A stretch of 8,384 nt of DNA from Lachnospiraceae bacterium (GTDB lineage: Bacteria; Bacillota; Clostridia; Lachnospirales; Lachnospiraceae): contig JAGCRJ010000028.1 of NCBI GenBank assembly GCA_017964745.1, forward strand, positions 1 to 8,384, written 5' to 3'. Positions 1-7,619 of this stretch are shown here, piece after piece (positions within the stretch are counted from its first letter, which is position 1; each line of letters begins with the position of its first letter). Made by a program: the position numbers and the translations under genes. The notes beneath the pieces are model-generated. The model was not told the origin of the DNA. It saw only the letters and a program-made list of their open reading frames with translations, and searched no databases.

Positions 1-512
1 ATCTCCTTGCGCTTAATGCTTCGATCGAGGCTGCAAGAGCGGGCGAGGCCGGCAAGGGCTTTGCGGTAGTTGCGGATAACATCAAGAACCTCGCAGAGGA
101 GTCCAACGGCGCTGCTAACGAGATCACCGGAATGCTCAAGACCATCACCGGACTTTCCGACCGCAACAAGACTCTCACCGAGGATATCAGGAATGCTACC
201 GAAGCCGAGAGCAGCGCACTCGGTTCAATGAGCGGTTCGTTCGAGAATATGCTCGGAATGCTCCGTGAGACCGAGGAAGGCAATAAGCAGATACTCAGTC
301 TCGTACAGACGCTCGACAACGATAAGAAATCCATTATGGAATCCGTTGAATCACTTTCCTCCGTGTCCGAAGAAAATGCAGCATCGACGGAGGAAACCTC
401 GGCATCGCTCGCACTGCTTGACGAAAACATGGAAAGTGTCGTAAAGCAGACGGAAGCTCTTTCCGCTGTTGCCGATGAACTTAGGGATAATGTCAAGATG
501 TTCACGATCTAA
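1..512 (+). CDS. Methyl-accepting chemotaxis protein, C-terminal part (5' truncated by window edge)
   Basis: This is the last 169 residues of a chemoreceptor; the first full codon is at position 3 and the gene begins outside the window. The visible part opens in the most conserved part of the MCP signalling domain, the hairpin tip that contacts CheA and CheW (ALNASIEAARAGEAGKGFAVVAD). It continues into the long returning coiled-coil helix, with the usual SVSEENAASTEETSAS segment near the C-terminus. The protein ends in DNVKMFTI and has no CheR-tethering pentapeptide. Family knowledge: such proteins are membrane receptors that control CheA kinase activity and are adapted by methylation of Glu/Gln residues in the coiled coil. 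The sensor domain is not visible, so the ligand is unknown. The next MCP begins 30 bp downstream with no terminator between them, so the two are probably cotranscribed. Confidence 0.95.
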   Translation, partial: LLALNASIEAARAGEAGKGFAVVADNIKNLAEESNGAANEITGMLKTITGLSDRNKTLTEDIRNATEAESSALGSMSGSFENMLGMLRETEEGNKQILSLVQTLDNDKKSIMESVESLSSVSEENAASTEETSASLALLDENMESVVKQTEALSAVADELRDNVKMFTI

Positions 513-530
513 ATAGCTTATATTGTTTCA

Positions 531-536
531 GGGAGG
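531..536 (+). promoter_or_regulatory. Ribosome binding site that decides the start of the second MCP
   Basis: GGGAGG lies immediately before the ATG at 537, with zero spacing, but 6 nt before the in-frame ATG at 543. Normal Shine-Dalgarno spacing favours 543. The longer reading adds only Met-Asn. Confidence 0.7.
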
Positions 537-542
537 ATGAAT

Positions 543-2249
543 ATGGCTAACAATGTTAATGCAACCGGTAAGAAGAAAGGCGGCTTTGATTTCCTGAAGA
601 TGCTGATGCTCTTCGGAATGGTCCCCATTATCACTGCGATACTTGTCGAGACCTTTGTCAGTGCCTCAAGAACCAAGCACTCGATGGAGGAATCCGTATA
701 CGACAGACTCAATGCCACCAATATGGCATTCAACCATTATGTTGAGGATGTCATCGCAAATGCCGGTGAGGATATATTCCTTACCGAGGATGCGGATCAT
801 ACCTTTGTTGATTCGTATACATCGGAGAACCTCGGTCTTACCATATTCATGGGTGATACCCGTGCCGTAACGAACCTCAGGGATTCACAGACCAACCAGA
901 GACTTGAGGGTACCAAGGCATCCGATGCCGTTATCGCGGCCTGCTTAAACGGCGGACAGCATTACCAGTCGGACGGCGTAATGATCAACGGAAAGCAGTA
1001 CTATGTTGATTACCAGCCCATCTATACAACGGACGGACGCATCATAGGAATGACCTTCGTCGGAGAACCTTATGACACGGTGCGCTCCGCGATCCTTTCG
1101 GTCATCACTCCCCTGATCCTTGTGGCCATAGTTCTTTTCGTTTTCTTCGCGGCGCTTATATTCTTCCTTTCACTCTATGTAAGAAGAGCACCTGCGCTCA
1201 TAAGTGAAGATATGGAGAGAATGGCTACCGGTGACATCATGTCCGATTCCGTGGCTCATTCGGCGATCACCGAGAACACCAACATGATCACCGCGATCGG
1301 AAACATGAAATCCGTCCTTCAGGATACCGTTTCCAGGATCAAGGAATCGGCTGACGAACTCGGCGTGGATGCGAATGAGGTTATGTCTCTTTCCGATGCA
1401 TCCGCAGACGGAGCAACCCAGATATCCACTGCGGTCGGAGAACTTTCCCTCACCGCCCAGAATATGGCCGAGAATGTTCAGGAGGTCAACTCCCATGCGG
1501 CTGAAATGGATGCAACCGTATCCGAGATCGGCGGAAATGTAGACAGTCTCAATAAGAATGCGGAGACCATGAAGAACATAAGCCGTCTTGCTTCCGGCAA
1601 GATGAAGGATGTCATGACATCCAGCCGGGGAAGTGTTGAGGCGGTTCAGACCATCAATAAGCAGATCAACCTTACCAATGAATCCATCGCCAAGGTCAAC
1701 GAAGCGATCGACCTTATCATCGATATCGCAAGCCAGACCAAGCTCCTCAGCCTTAACGCTTCGATCGAGGCTGCAAGAGCGGGTGAAGCCGGAAGAGGAT
1801 TTGCGGTTGTCGCAGATTCGATCTCACAGCTTTCAGAGCAGTCCAATAACAGCGCATCGACGATCAGGACGATTGCCGAGGAGATCCTTTCCAATTCCGA
1901 AGTATCGGTAAGACTTGCCGGTGAGATCATGGACACCATGAATGCCGAGCAGGCTATCATCGAAGAGGCACAGGATGAGTTTGAAAAGCTCGAAGCAGCC
2001 ATCGTAGAGTCTGTTGACGGAATCAAGGAGATCGATGAGAAGACATCTTCGCTTCAGTCCATCAAGGAGAGGATCGTTGCCAACGTAACGGATCTTTCCG
2101 CAATATCCGAAGAAAATGCCGCATCCAATGCCGAGGTTTCCGCAAGCACGGACAACATCGCAACCTCCATCAAGGAGATCGCGGACAGGATAAAGGGTGT
2201 CAGCAAACAGGCGGACAATCTCAAAGAGATCGTTGCATTCTTCAAATAA
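543..2249 (+). CDS. Methyl-accepting chemotaxis protein with periplasmic/extracellular Cache sensor domain
   Basis: This is a complete transmembrane chemoreceptor of 568 residues from ATG 543; an in-frame ATG two codons upstream touches the ribosome site and is less likely. A short basic N-terminus precedes transmembrane segment 1 (about 19-39). The extracytoplasmic region at about 43-178 resembles the single-Cache sCache_3 group, with the stretches LTIFMGDTRAVTNL, LEGTKASDAV, INGKQYYVDYQPI and DGRIIGMTFVGEPYD. A second transmembrane segment follows at about 184-212, then a divergent HAMP-like linker with the usual Gly-Asp but no clear DExG motif. The rest is the antiparallel coiled-coil signalling domain, with its tip near 398-425 (LNASIEAARAGEAGRGFAVVAD) and a C-terminal ISEENAAS segment. 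There is no CheR pentapeptide. By family knowledge it senses a small extracellular ligand, often an organic acid or amino acid, and signals through CheW/CheA. The specific ligand cannot be read from the sequence. Confidence 0.95.
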   Translation: MANNVNATGKKKGGFDFLKMLMLFGMVPIITAILVETFVSASRTKHSMEESVYDRLNATNMAFNHYVEDVIANAGEDIFLTEDADHTFVDSYTSENLGLTIFMGDTRAVTNLRDSQTNQRLEGTKASDAVIAACLNGGQHYQSDGVMINGKQYYVDYQPIYTTDGRIIGMTFVGEPYDTVRSAILSVITPLILVAIVLFVFFAALIFFLSLYVRRAPALISEDMERMATGDIMSDSVAHSAITENTNMITAIGNMKSVLQDTVSRIKESADELGVDANEVMSLSDASADGATQISTAVGELSLTAQNMAENVQEVNSHAAEMDATVSEIGGNVDSLNKNAETMKNISRLASGKMKDVMTSSRGSVEAVQTINKQINLTNESIAKVNEAIDLIIDIASQTKLLSLNASIEAARAGEAGRGFAVVADSISQLSEQSNNSASTIRTIAEEILSNSEVSVRLAGEIMDTMNAEQAIIEEAQDEFEKLEAAIVESVDGIKEIDEKTSSLQSIKERIVANVTDLSAISEENAASNAEVSASTDNIATSIKEIADRIKGVSKQADNLKEIVAFFK

Positions 2250-2263
2250 CATAAGACGAAAAC

Positions 2264-2297
2264 GAAGACCCGCGGAGGCTGTCCGCGGGTCTTTTTC
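2264..2297 (+). terminator. Rho-independent terminator after the MCP pair
   Basis: A perfect 11-bp stem (AGACCCGCGGA at 2266-2276 pairing with TCCGCGGGTCT at 2282-2292) encloses a 5-nt loop (GGCTG). A run of five T follows at 2292-2296. It begins 15 nt after the MCP stop codon. The GC-rich stem predicts efficient termination and separates the chemoreceptors from the c-di-GMP gene. Confidence 0.93.
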
Positions 2298-2322
2298 ATT
2301 CCCGTGAAATGCCTCCGAATCC

Positions 2323-2351
2323 TTGTAAAAATCGTTTGTTTGGACTAAATT
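2323..2351 (+). promoter_or_regulatory. Weak candidate sigma-A type promoter for the GGDEF/EAL gene
   Basis: The 131-bp gap between the MCP stop and the next ATG holds the terminator and then about 80 bp of AT-rich DNA. TTGTAA (2323-2328) and TAAATT (2346-2351) are 17 bp apart, each matching the consensus at 4 of 6 positions. A promoter is expected here because the preceding terminator is strong, but these boxes are only the best visible guess. TATTAG/TATACG slightly downstream are alternative -10 candidates. Confidence 0.25.
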
Positions 2352-2380
2352 ATTAGTATACGTAAGAGGCCGGGAAAAGC

Positions 2381-4714
2381 ATGATATCATATACCTTTAT
2401 GATAATCCTCACAATCTTTATGGTGCTGTATGCGATGAGCATATTTGCGGTCATCACGCATGATAGTCCCTACAAGGGATATATCACGTGTCTCCTTGTC
2501 GCGGCCTTCCCTCCCTTCATACTTGACGGCTGTGTCACAATGACCAGGCATTACGAGGTTGCCGATATCGGATACAGTCTTCTGTACATAAGCATGGATC
2601 TGATGCTGTTCTTCCTGCTGAGGTTCGTAATGAATTATTGCGGTATCCGGTACAGACGTAAGGCATATACAATGGTCTTCCGTGCGCTCTGTCTTCTTGA
2701 CTGCATCTCCGTAGCGCTTAACTTTAAATACCATCATGTATATACGATACGCGTGGTGGATCCCGCCGAACTTCCCGAATTTGCCGGCACTCATATTATC
2801 AATAAGGTATTCTACGGAGTGACCGGAGGCTGGTACTATTATGTTCACGGCGCACTCTGCACCTTTGCCGTACTTCTCGGAATTGCATTCCTTTTGTGGA
2901 AAGCGAGCAGATATGCTGCCATTTACTGGGTGAAATATTACTGCATAGCAGGTTCCCTTCTCGTGACCGCCCTGTGGTATATCGGAGTCATGGCATCCAA
3001 CAGCCCCGTTGATGCATCACTTATCGGATACGGTATAACGGGTCTTCTGATAGTCTTCTTCACAACGCTTTACAAACCCGCAACTCTCATCAACAATCTG
3101 CTCTCGGCATCGATCAGGTCATCCGAGAGCGGAATAGTCCTTTTTGACAATGCCGGAAGGGTTGTGTTCATAAATCACAGCTTTGCCGATCTGTTCGGTA
3201 TATCCGACTCCGATTACGGAAAGGCATACGATATTTTCAAAAAGCTTACGGAGAATGAAGAATCGATAAACCATTCATACTCGGCGGTGAGACGTATCAC
3301 GGACGAAGTGACCGGCATCGATACGATCTATGAGATAGAAGTGTGCGATGTTTATGACAGCCGCCATGATTACTGCGGCTTTTACGCGAAGATCAAGGAC
3401 CGTACGGACGAAGAGGTCGAGCTTGAAAAGGAAAGATTCCTTGCGATGCACGATTCGCTCACGGGACTTTACAATATCTCCGCTCTTTACAAACTGACGG
3501 ATGAAAAGCTTTCCTGTAAAGACAGCAGGGAATACGTTGCCGTAGTCACCAATATCTCCGGCTTTAAGAGCATCAATGAGGTGTTCGGCACGGACAGGGC
3601 GGACGACGTACTGAAGGATATAGCTTGTAAATTTGCGGAGATCATGGGCCCCGCAAGCATTGTCGGACGCATAACCGGCGACCGTTTCGGCCTCTTTCTG
3701 AAAAAGGATGATTTCGATCCCGTTCTTTTTACCAGGATCTGCAATTCACTTTACATTGACAGGGGCGATTACAAATATCCGATAACCATGCATGTCGGCG
3801 TCTGCAATGTCGATTCTCCCGATCTTACCAGTCAGATGGTATTCGACAGGGCATTCCTTGCGATAGACGGGATCAGGAACGATATGCAGAAGGTCATCGC
3901 GTATTATGATGATTCGGTCAGGGAGTCCATACTCTGGGAGCAGATGATAACGGGAAGCGTCGATGATGCCATGGAGGCCGGAGAGATCATTCCTTTCATC
4001 CAGGCGCAGGTTAACTCGGACGGAAAGGTAAGAGGCGGTGAGTGCCTCATCAGATGGGATCACAGGACGAAGGGAATGCTTCCTCCCGGTAAGTTCATAG
4101 GCGTTCTGGAAAAGACCGGACTCATCGCAAGGGTCGACCGTTATATGTGGGAATACGCATGTAAGATCCTCGGAAGATGGAATGAAGAGGGACATGATGA
4201 TATGTATCTGTCGGTGAACATATCTCCCAGGGATTTCTATTTTACCGATGTCTACGGGGATATAACCGCATATGTCGGAAAGTACGGTATAAAGCCCGAA
4301 CAGCTGCGGCTTGAGATAACCGAGACCGCCATGATGGGAAATGTTGAAGCTGTTCTGGACGTGATCAGAAGACTTAGGAACGACGGCTTCTTCGTGGAGA
4401 TGGACGATTTCGGAAGCGGATATTCATCGCTCAATACCCTCAAGATACTTCCGGTTGATGTACTTAAGGTGGATATGCTTTTCCTGCGCGACATCAAGGA
4501 TGCCGATACGCTGCTCAAGTCCAGGCACATTCTGTCCAACGTCATCAACATGGCGATCGATATCGGACTGTCGGTCATTACGGAGGGCGTCGAGACCGGG
4601 GAGCAGAAGGAATTCCTCGAAGAATGCGGATGCCACTGTTTCCAGGGCTATTATTTTTCAAAGCCGATACCGGTATCGGAATTTGAAGAAAAGTACTTAA
4701 AGGCCGATCGATAA
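2381..4714 (+). CDS. Membrane 7TM-type/PAS/degenerate GGDEF/EAL protein, predicted c-di-GMP phosphodiesterase
   Basis: This 777-residue protein has about seven hydrophobic segments in residues 1-230, resembling the 7TM sensor module found N-terminal to many histidine kinases and cyclic-di-GMP enzymes. A PAS-like domain follows at about 240-340 (SGIVLFDNAGRVVFINHSF), then a short coiled linker. The GGDEF domain (about 355-510) starts with DSLTGLYN but is degenerate: the signature reads TGDRF (432-436), the usual first metal-binding Asp is Asn391 (NISGFK), and no RxxD inhibitory site is visible. It should not make c-di-GMP. The EAL domain (about 525-775) keeps the expected residues: E554 (ECL), N613, E645, D675/D676 (DDFGSGYSSL), K696, E735 (EGVET) and Q755. 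The likely role is hydrolysis of c-di-GMP to pGpG at the membrane, tuned by the 7TM and PAS inputs. AAGAGG lies 11 nt before ATG 2381, somewhat far. The gene is monocistronic between two terminators, next to chemoreceptors, which suits a motility link. Confidence 0.94.
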   Translation: MISYTFMIILTIFMVLYAMSIFAVITHDSPYKGYITCLLVAAFPPFILDGCVTMTRHYEVADIGYSLLYISMDLMLFFLLRFVMNYCGIRYRRKAYTMVFRALCLLDCISVALNFKYHHVYTIRVVDPAELPEFAGTHIINKVFYGVTGGWYYYVHGALCTFAVLLGIAFLLWKASRYAAIYWVKYYCIAGSLLVTALWYIGVMASNSPVDASLIGYGITGLLIVFFTTLYKPATLINNLLSASIRSSESGIVLFDNAGRVVFINHSFADLFGISDSDYGKAYDIFKKLTENEESINHSYSAVRRITDEVTGIDTIYEIEVCDVYDSRHDYCGFYAKIKDRTDEEVELEKERFLAMHDSLTGLYNISALYKLTDEKLSCKDSREYVAVVTNISGFKSINEVFGTDRADDVLKDIACKFAEIMGPASIVGRITGDRFGLFLKKDDFDPVLFTRICNSLYIDRGDYKYPITMHVGVCNVDSPDLTSQMVFDRAFLAIDGIRNDMQKVIAYYDDSVRESILWEQMITGSVDDAMEAGEIIPFIQAQVNSDGKVRGGECLIRWDHRTKGMLPPGKFIGVLEKTGLIARVDRYMWEYACKILGRWNEEGHDDMYLSVNISPRDFYFTDVYGDITAYVGKYGIKPEQLRLEITETAMMGNVEAVLDVIRRLRNDGFFVEMDDFGSGYSSLNTLKILPVDVLKVDMLFLRDIKDADTLLKSRHILSNVINMAIDIGLSVITEGVETGEQKEFLEECGCHCFQGYYFSKPIPVSEFEEKYLKADR

Positions 4715-4734
4715 TATATACTTCGGGATACTGT

Positions 4735-4765
4735 AAAAGGAACGCCCATGAAGCGTTCCTTTTTT
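4735..4765 (+). terminator. Rho-independent terminator after the GGDEF/EAL gene
   Basis: AAAAGGAACGC (4735-4745) pairs perfectly over 11 bp with GCGTTCCTTTT (4753-4763). The loop is the 7 nt CCATGAA and the T run covers 4760-4765. It starts 20 nt after the phosphodiesterase stop codon. Its outer four pairs are A-U, so the effective stem is 7 GC-containing pairs and some readthrough is plausible. The loop contains the first ATG (4748) of the downstream reading frame. Confidence 0.88.
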
Positions 4766-4792
4766 CTGAAAACCGACTGCGCTGCTGACTGT

Positions 4793-6094
4793 ATGGATGT
4801 AAAAGAAAAGAAAAACGATACAAAGGAGATCCTTGCTCTTTCCTCGAAGATCATAGAGCTTGCGAGGGATGAGATCATGATGTCATTCCGCTTTCTCGAC
4901 AGAAGCCTCATGGAGCTTAAGAGTGAGGCCCGGCCGGGATGTGCGAATGTCTATTCCGGCATCGGAAGGTTCATATACGATCCCGTAAACATCATCCGCT
5001 CCGCACAGAAGGATTTCAGGCTTCCCGCGAGGATGATCTTCCATGTCATGCTGCATCATATCTTTTCCCATCCTTTCTCCGGTGAAAGAACGGACCGTGT
5101 CCTGTGGGACCTTGCCTGTGACATTGCGGTTGAGAACGTGATAGCCGAGCTTGACGAGGACTGCGTAAGACTCGATACCGATCTTGCGACGGCGGGAATG
5201 CTCAAGGTGCTGAAGGAGGATGTCGGAAAGCTTTCCGCAGAGAGTCTCTACAGATACTTCCGTAAAAATCCCCTTACTCCATCGAGGGTCATGGAATACG
5301 AAAGAGCCTTTGCACTCGACTCGCACGACCTGTGGAGACCGGACTCTTCTCCCGAGATACAGATGACGGAAGAGGAATGGAAGAAGATTTCCAGGCAGGT
5401 GCTTGCGGAGATAAAGAGCTTTTCGAAAAAGGGTTCCTCGGGTGAATCACTCGAAAAGAATCTGCTCGAAGGCTCCGCGGTCAAATATGATTACAGGAGG
5501 ATCCTGGAGCATTTCGTGGTTACGGGTGAGCACACCAGGCTCAGCGACGATGAGTTCGATTATATCTACTACACATACGGACTCGAGCACTACGATAACA
5601 TGCCGCTCATAGAACCTCTCGAATACAGGGAGGACAAAAGGATCAGGGACTTTGTCATAGCGATAGACACATCGGCATCCTGCAGCGGTGAGACGGTAAA
5701 GAAATTCATAAGACAGACCTTCGACCTTCTCAAACGGAGCGAGAGCTTCTTCAGGAAGATCAACATCCACATCATACAGTGTGATGCCGAGGTCGGAAGG
5801 GATGATAAGATCACCGATATCACGCAGCTTGAAAGCTTCCTCGGAAGCATGAAGCTGGTCGGCGGAGGAGCAACGGATTTCAGACCGGTGTTCGATTATG
5901 TGAAGACCCTGCAGGAAGCAAGGGAGTTCGACGATCTTAAAGGCCTGATCTATTTTACGGACGGCTACGGAATATATCCGGAGAGAAAACCTGACTTTGA
6001 TGTCATATTTGCATTTTTGAACGAAGACACATCCCGCCCCGCTCCGCCCGTATGGAGCATGAAGGCAGTTATCGAGGAGGATGAACTGAAATGA
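4793..6094 (+). CDS. DUF2201-type protein: metallopeptidase-like N-terminal domain plus VWA-like domain (MoxR partner)
   Basis: The protein has 433 residues from ATG 4793. The frame opens at ATG 4748, but that codon sits in a terminator loop. ATG 4877, with GAGGG 8 nt upstream, is another option but would remove the first conserved helix (ILALSSKIIELARDE). ATG 4793 itself has no clear Shine-Dalgarno, so the start is uncertain. The N-terminal half resembles the putative metallopeptidase domain of DUF2201 proteins, with FHVMLHHIFSHPF followed by LWDLACDIAVENVI. Its zinc motif reads HVMLH (H84, H88) rather than HExxH, so the catalytic Glu is absent. The C-terminal half is VWA-like with a full metal-ion-dependent adhesion site: DTSAS (292-296), T361 in GGGATDF, and D390 in FTDGYG. 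It has no signal peptide or membrane segment, so it is cytoplasmic. Its stop overlaps the start of the MoxR ATPase gene, the expected partner. The molecular substrate is unknown. Confidence 0.88.
   Translation: MDVKEKKNDTKEILALSSKIIELARDEIMMSFRFLDRSLMELKSEARPGCANVYSGIGRFIYDPVNIIRSAQKDFRLPARMIFHVMLHHIFSHPFSGERTDRVLWDLACDIAVENVIAELDEDCVRLDTDLATAGMLKVLKEDVGKLSAESLYRYFRKNPLTPSRVMEYERAFALDSHDLWRPDSSPEIQMTEEEWKKISRQVLAEIKSFSKKGSSGESLEKNLLEGSAVKYDYRRILEHFVVTGEHTRLSDDEFDYIYYTYGLEHYDNMPLIEPLEYREDKRIRDFVIAIDTSASCSGETVKKFIRQTFDLLKRSESFFRKINIHIIQCDAEVGRDDKITDITQLESFLGSMKLVGGGATDFRPVFDYVKTLQEAREFDDLKGLIYFTDGYGIYPERKPDFDVIFAFLNEDTSRPAPPVWSMKAVIEEDELK
6074..6080 (+). promoter_or_regulatory. Ribosome binding site for the MoxR gene, inside the end of the VWA gene
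   Basis: GAGGAGG ends 10 nt before ATG 6091. Together with the ATGA overlap at 6091-6094 it indicates translational coupling between the VWA and ATPase genes, which would keep their amounts balanced. Confidence 0.7.
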
Positions 6095-7599
6095 ACATAG
6101 CAAGCGCTAAACAGGTAATAAAGGACACGGTCCGCATATATCTCAAGAAGGACGAATACGGAGAGTACTGCATTCCCACTGTAAGACAGCGCCCCATATT
6201 CATGCTCGGTGCACCGGGTATCGGAAAGACCGCGATCATGGAACAGATCGCATCCGAGATGGGGATCGCATTCGTGTCATATTCCATGACGCATCACACA
6301 AGGCAGTCCGCACTCGGCCTTCCCTATATCACAACGAAGAAATTCGGGGACACCGAGTATTCCATAACCGAATATACGATGAGTGAGATCATTGCGTCCG
6401 TTTATGAGGCGATAGACAAAAGGGGAGTGAAGGAAGGCATTCTTTTCCTCGATGAGATAAACTGTGTTTCCGAAACGCTCGGCCCCTCCATGCTGCAGTT
6501 CCTTCAGTACAAGACCTTCGGACGCCACTCGCTTCCCGAAGGATGGGTGATAGTTACTGCGGGAAATCCTCCCGAGTACAACAGATCCGTAAGGGAATTC
6601 GATGTTGCGACCCTCGACAGGATGAAGGTGATCACCGTAGAGCCCGAACTTAAGGCGTGGATGGAATATGCCCGTGAAAGAAGCATCCACGGCGCGATCC
6701 TCGCATACCTTGATGTGAAGAAGGAAGACTTCTATGTCATGGATATGTCTCCGGAGGGCAGGGCCTATGTTACCGCGAGAGGCTGGGAAGATCTTTCCGA
6801 GATGATGAAGCTCAGTGAGGAAGAAAAGATCACCATTGACGAGACGCTCATCAGCCAGTACCTCAGAAGCGAGAGAGTCGCGAAGGATTTTGCGGCTTAT
6901 TATGACCTGTACATCAAGTACAAGACCGATTACCACATCGCGGAGATACTTGAAGGCAGGGCACCTGAGAGCATATATGAGAAGATGAACGGTGCAAGCT
7001 TTGACGAAAGACTTTCCGTCCTTTCCATGCTGACCGAATCCGTATCCGGTGATATGAAGGAGACCCTCGTTGAAGCAGATGCCGTACGTACTCTCACTCC
7101 CGTTATGAAGAGCATAAAGGATATGTCGGAAAAAGGTGCGGATGACAGCGAGGTACAGGGCATCATAAGAAAAGCCCTGGGTGCACAGGAGAATAACCTT
7201 AAGCTCTTGCAGGAGCGCGGAAACCTTAGCAGACACCGCAGGAGATCCATCGCTCTTACGATCGATTTCTATAATGACTGCCTGAAACCGGGTGATACGG
7301 CGAAGACGGAGGACGGACGCCCCCGTTGCCTTGACGGCTACAATTCCGAAGTTGTGAAATTAAAAGAAAAAGCGATGACATCTTCATCAAGACTGTCAAA
7401 TCTGATATCATTTGTCAGGAAAGCCTGCGAAGGCGGAAATGAACCTATGATCCTTGCGACCAGACTGACTTCGGATACATGGTCTTCAAGGTTCATAAGT
7501 ACGTTCGGAAACGAAGATTACGAAAAACTGGCCGGGGATATGGAAATATCTGAAAGAGGCCTGGAGCTGAAAGAGCAGATAGCTAAATTCGATATCTGA
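6091..7599 (+). CDS. MoxR-type AAA+ ATPase with long helical C-terminal extension
   Basis: This cytoplasmic ATPase of 502 residues belongs to the MoxR/AAA+ group. Visible motifs, in order, are Walker A GAPGIGKT (40-47), Walker B ILFLDE (117-122, D121/E122), sensor 1 N159 in VTAGNPPEYN, a candidate arginine finger R177 in ATLDRM, and a sensor-2 region around SPEGRAYVTARGWEDLS (R224 or R230). From about residue 250 to the end is a long, charged, apparently helical region that I do not recognise. MoxR proteins are usually about 300-350 residues, so this one is extended. Family knowledge: MoxR ATPases form ring oligomers and work with VWA proteins to remodel, mature or insert cofactors into client complexes, as in RavA-ViaA and methanol dehydrogenase maturation. 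The 4-bp overlap with the VWA gene supports a functional pair. The client is not evident; the LRR protein 20 nt downstream is a candidate partner. Confidence 0.93.
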   Translation: MNIASAKQVIKDTVRIYLKKDEYGEYCIPTVRQRPIFMLGAPGIGKTAIMEQIASEMGIAFVSYSMTHHTRQSALGLPYITTKKFGDTEYSITEYTMSEIIASVYEAIDKRGVKEGILFLDEINCVSETLGPSMLQFLQYKTFGRHSLPEGWVIVTAGNPPEYNRSVREFDVATLDRMKVITVEPELKAWMEYARERSIHGAILAYLDVKKEDFYVMDMSPEGRAYVTARGWEDLSEMMKLSEEEKITIDETLISQYLRSERVAKDFAAYYDLYIKYKTDYHIAEILEGRAPESIYEKMNGASFDERLSVLSMLTESVSGDMKETLVEADAVRTLTPVMKSIKDMSEKGADDSEVQGIIRKALGAQENNLKLLQERGNLSRHRRRSIALTIDFYNDCLKPGDTAKTEDGRPRCLDGYNSEVVKLKEKAMTSSSRLSNLISFVRKACEGGNEPMILATRLTSDTWSSRFISTFGNEDYEKLAGDMEISERGLELKEQIAKFDI

Positions 7600-7609
7600 C
7601 GTTTCGTGC

Positions 7610-7614
7610 GGAGG
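7610..7614 (+). promoter_or_regulatory. Ribosome binding site supporting a TTG start
   Basis: GGAGG lies 5 nt before TTG 7620, the only start codon in a sensible position. The frame has no ATG or GTG near it; the first in-frame ATG is more than 250 nt downstream and would remove the LRR repeats. Confidence 0.75.
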
Positions 7615-7619
7615 AAGAT

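Noticed and set aside
2346..2374. Sigma-28-like TAAA followed by GCCGGG upstream of the GGDEF/EAL gene
   Set aside because: The spacing is 19 rather than about 15 nt, the -10 match is poor, and it would leave almost no leader before ATG 2381.
4684..4710. Sigma-28-like boxes TGAA-N15-GCCGATCG at the end of the phosphodiesterase gene
   Set aside because: The -35 box is imperfect (TGAA for TAAA), the sequence is also coding, and a transcript from it would meet the terminator within about 50 nt. Tempting beside chemotaxis genes but not strong enough to call.
4822..4828. Strong Shine-Dalgarno-like AAAGGAG inside the VWA N-terminus
   Set aside because: No in-frame ATG, GTG or TTG lies 5-12 nt downstream; the nearby TTG at 4833 is out of frame. 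It encodes Lys-Glu in the VWA frame and is probably coincidental.
5447..6103. 218-codon antisense open frame on the - strand over the VWA domain
   Set aside because: The + strand encodes an intact MIDAS motif here; the antisense protein has no recognisable features.
6277..7236. 319-codon antisense open frame on the - strand within the MoxR gene
   Set aside because: It lies entirely opposite a + strand gene with complete AAA+ motifs, shows no recognisable domain, and has no separate ribosome site or promoter. It is a by-product of codon usage.
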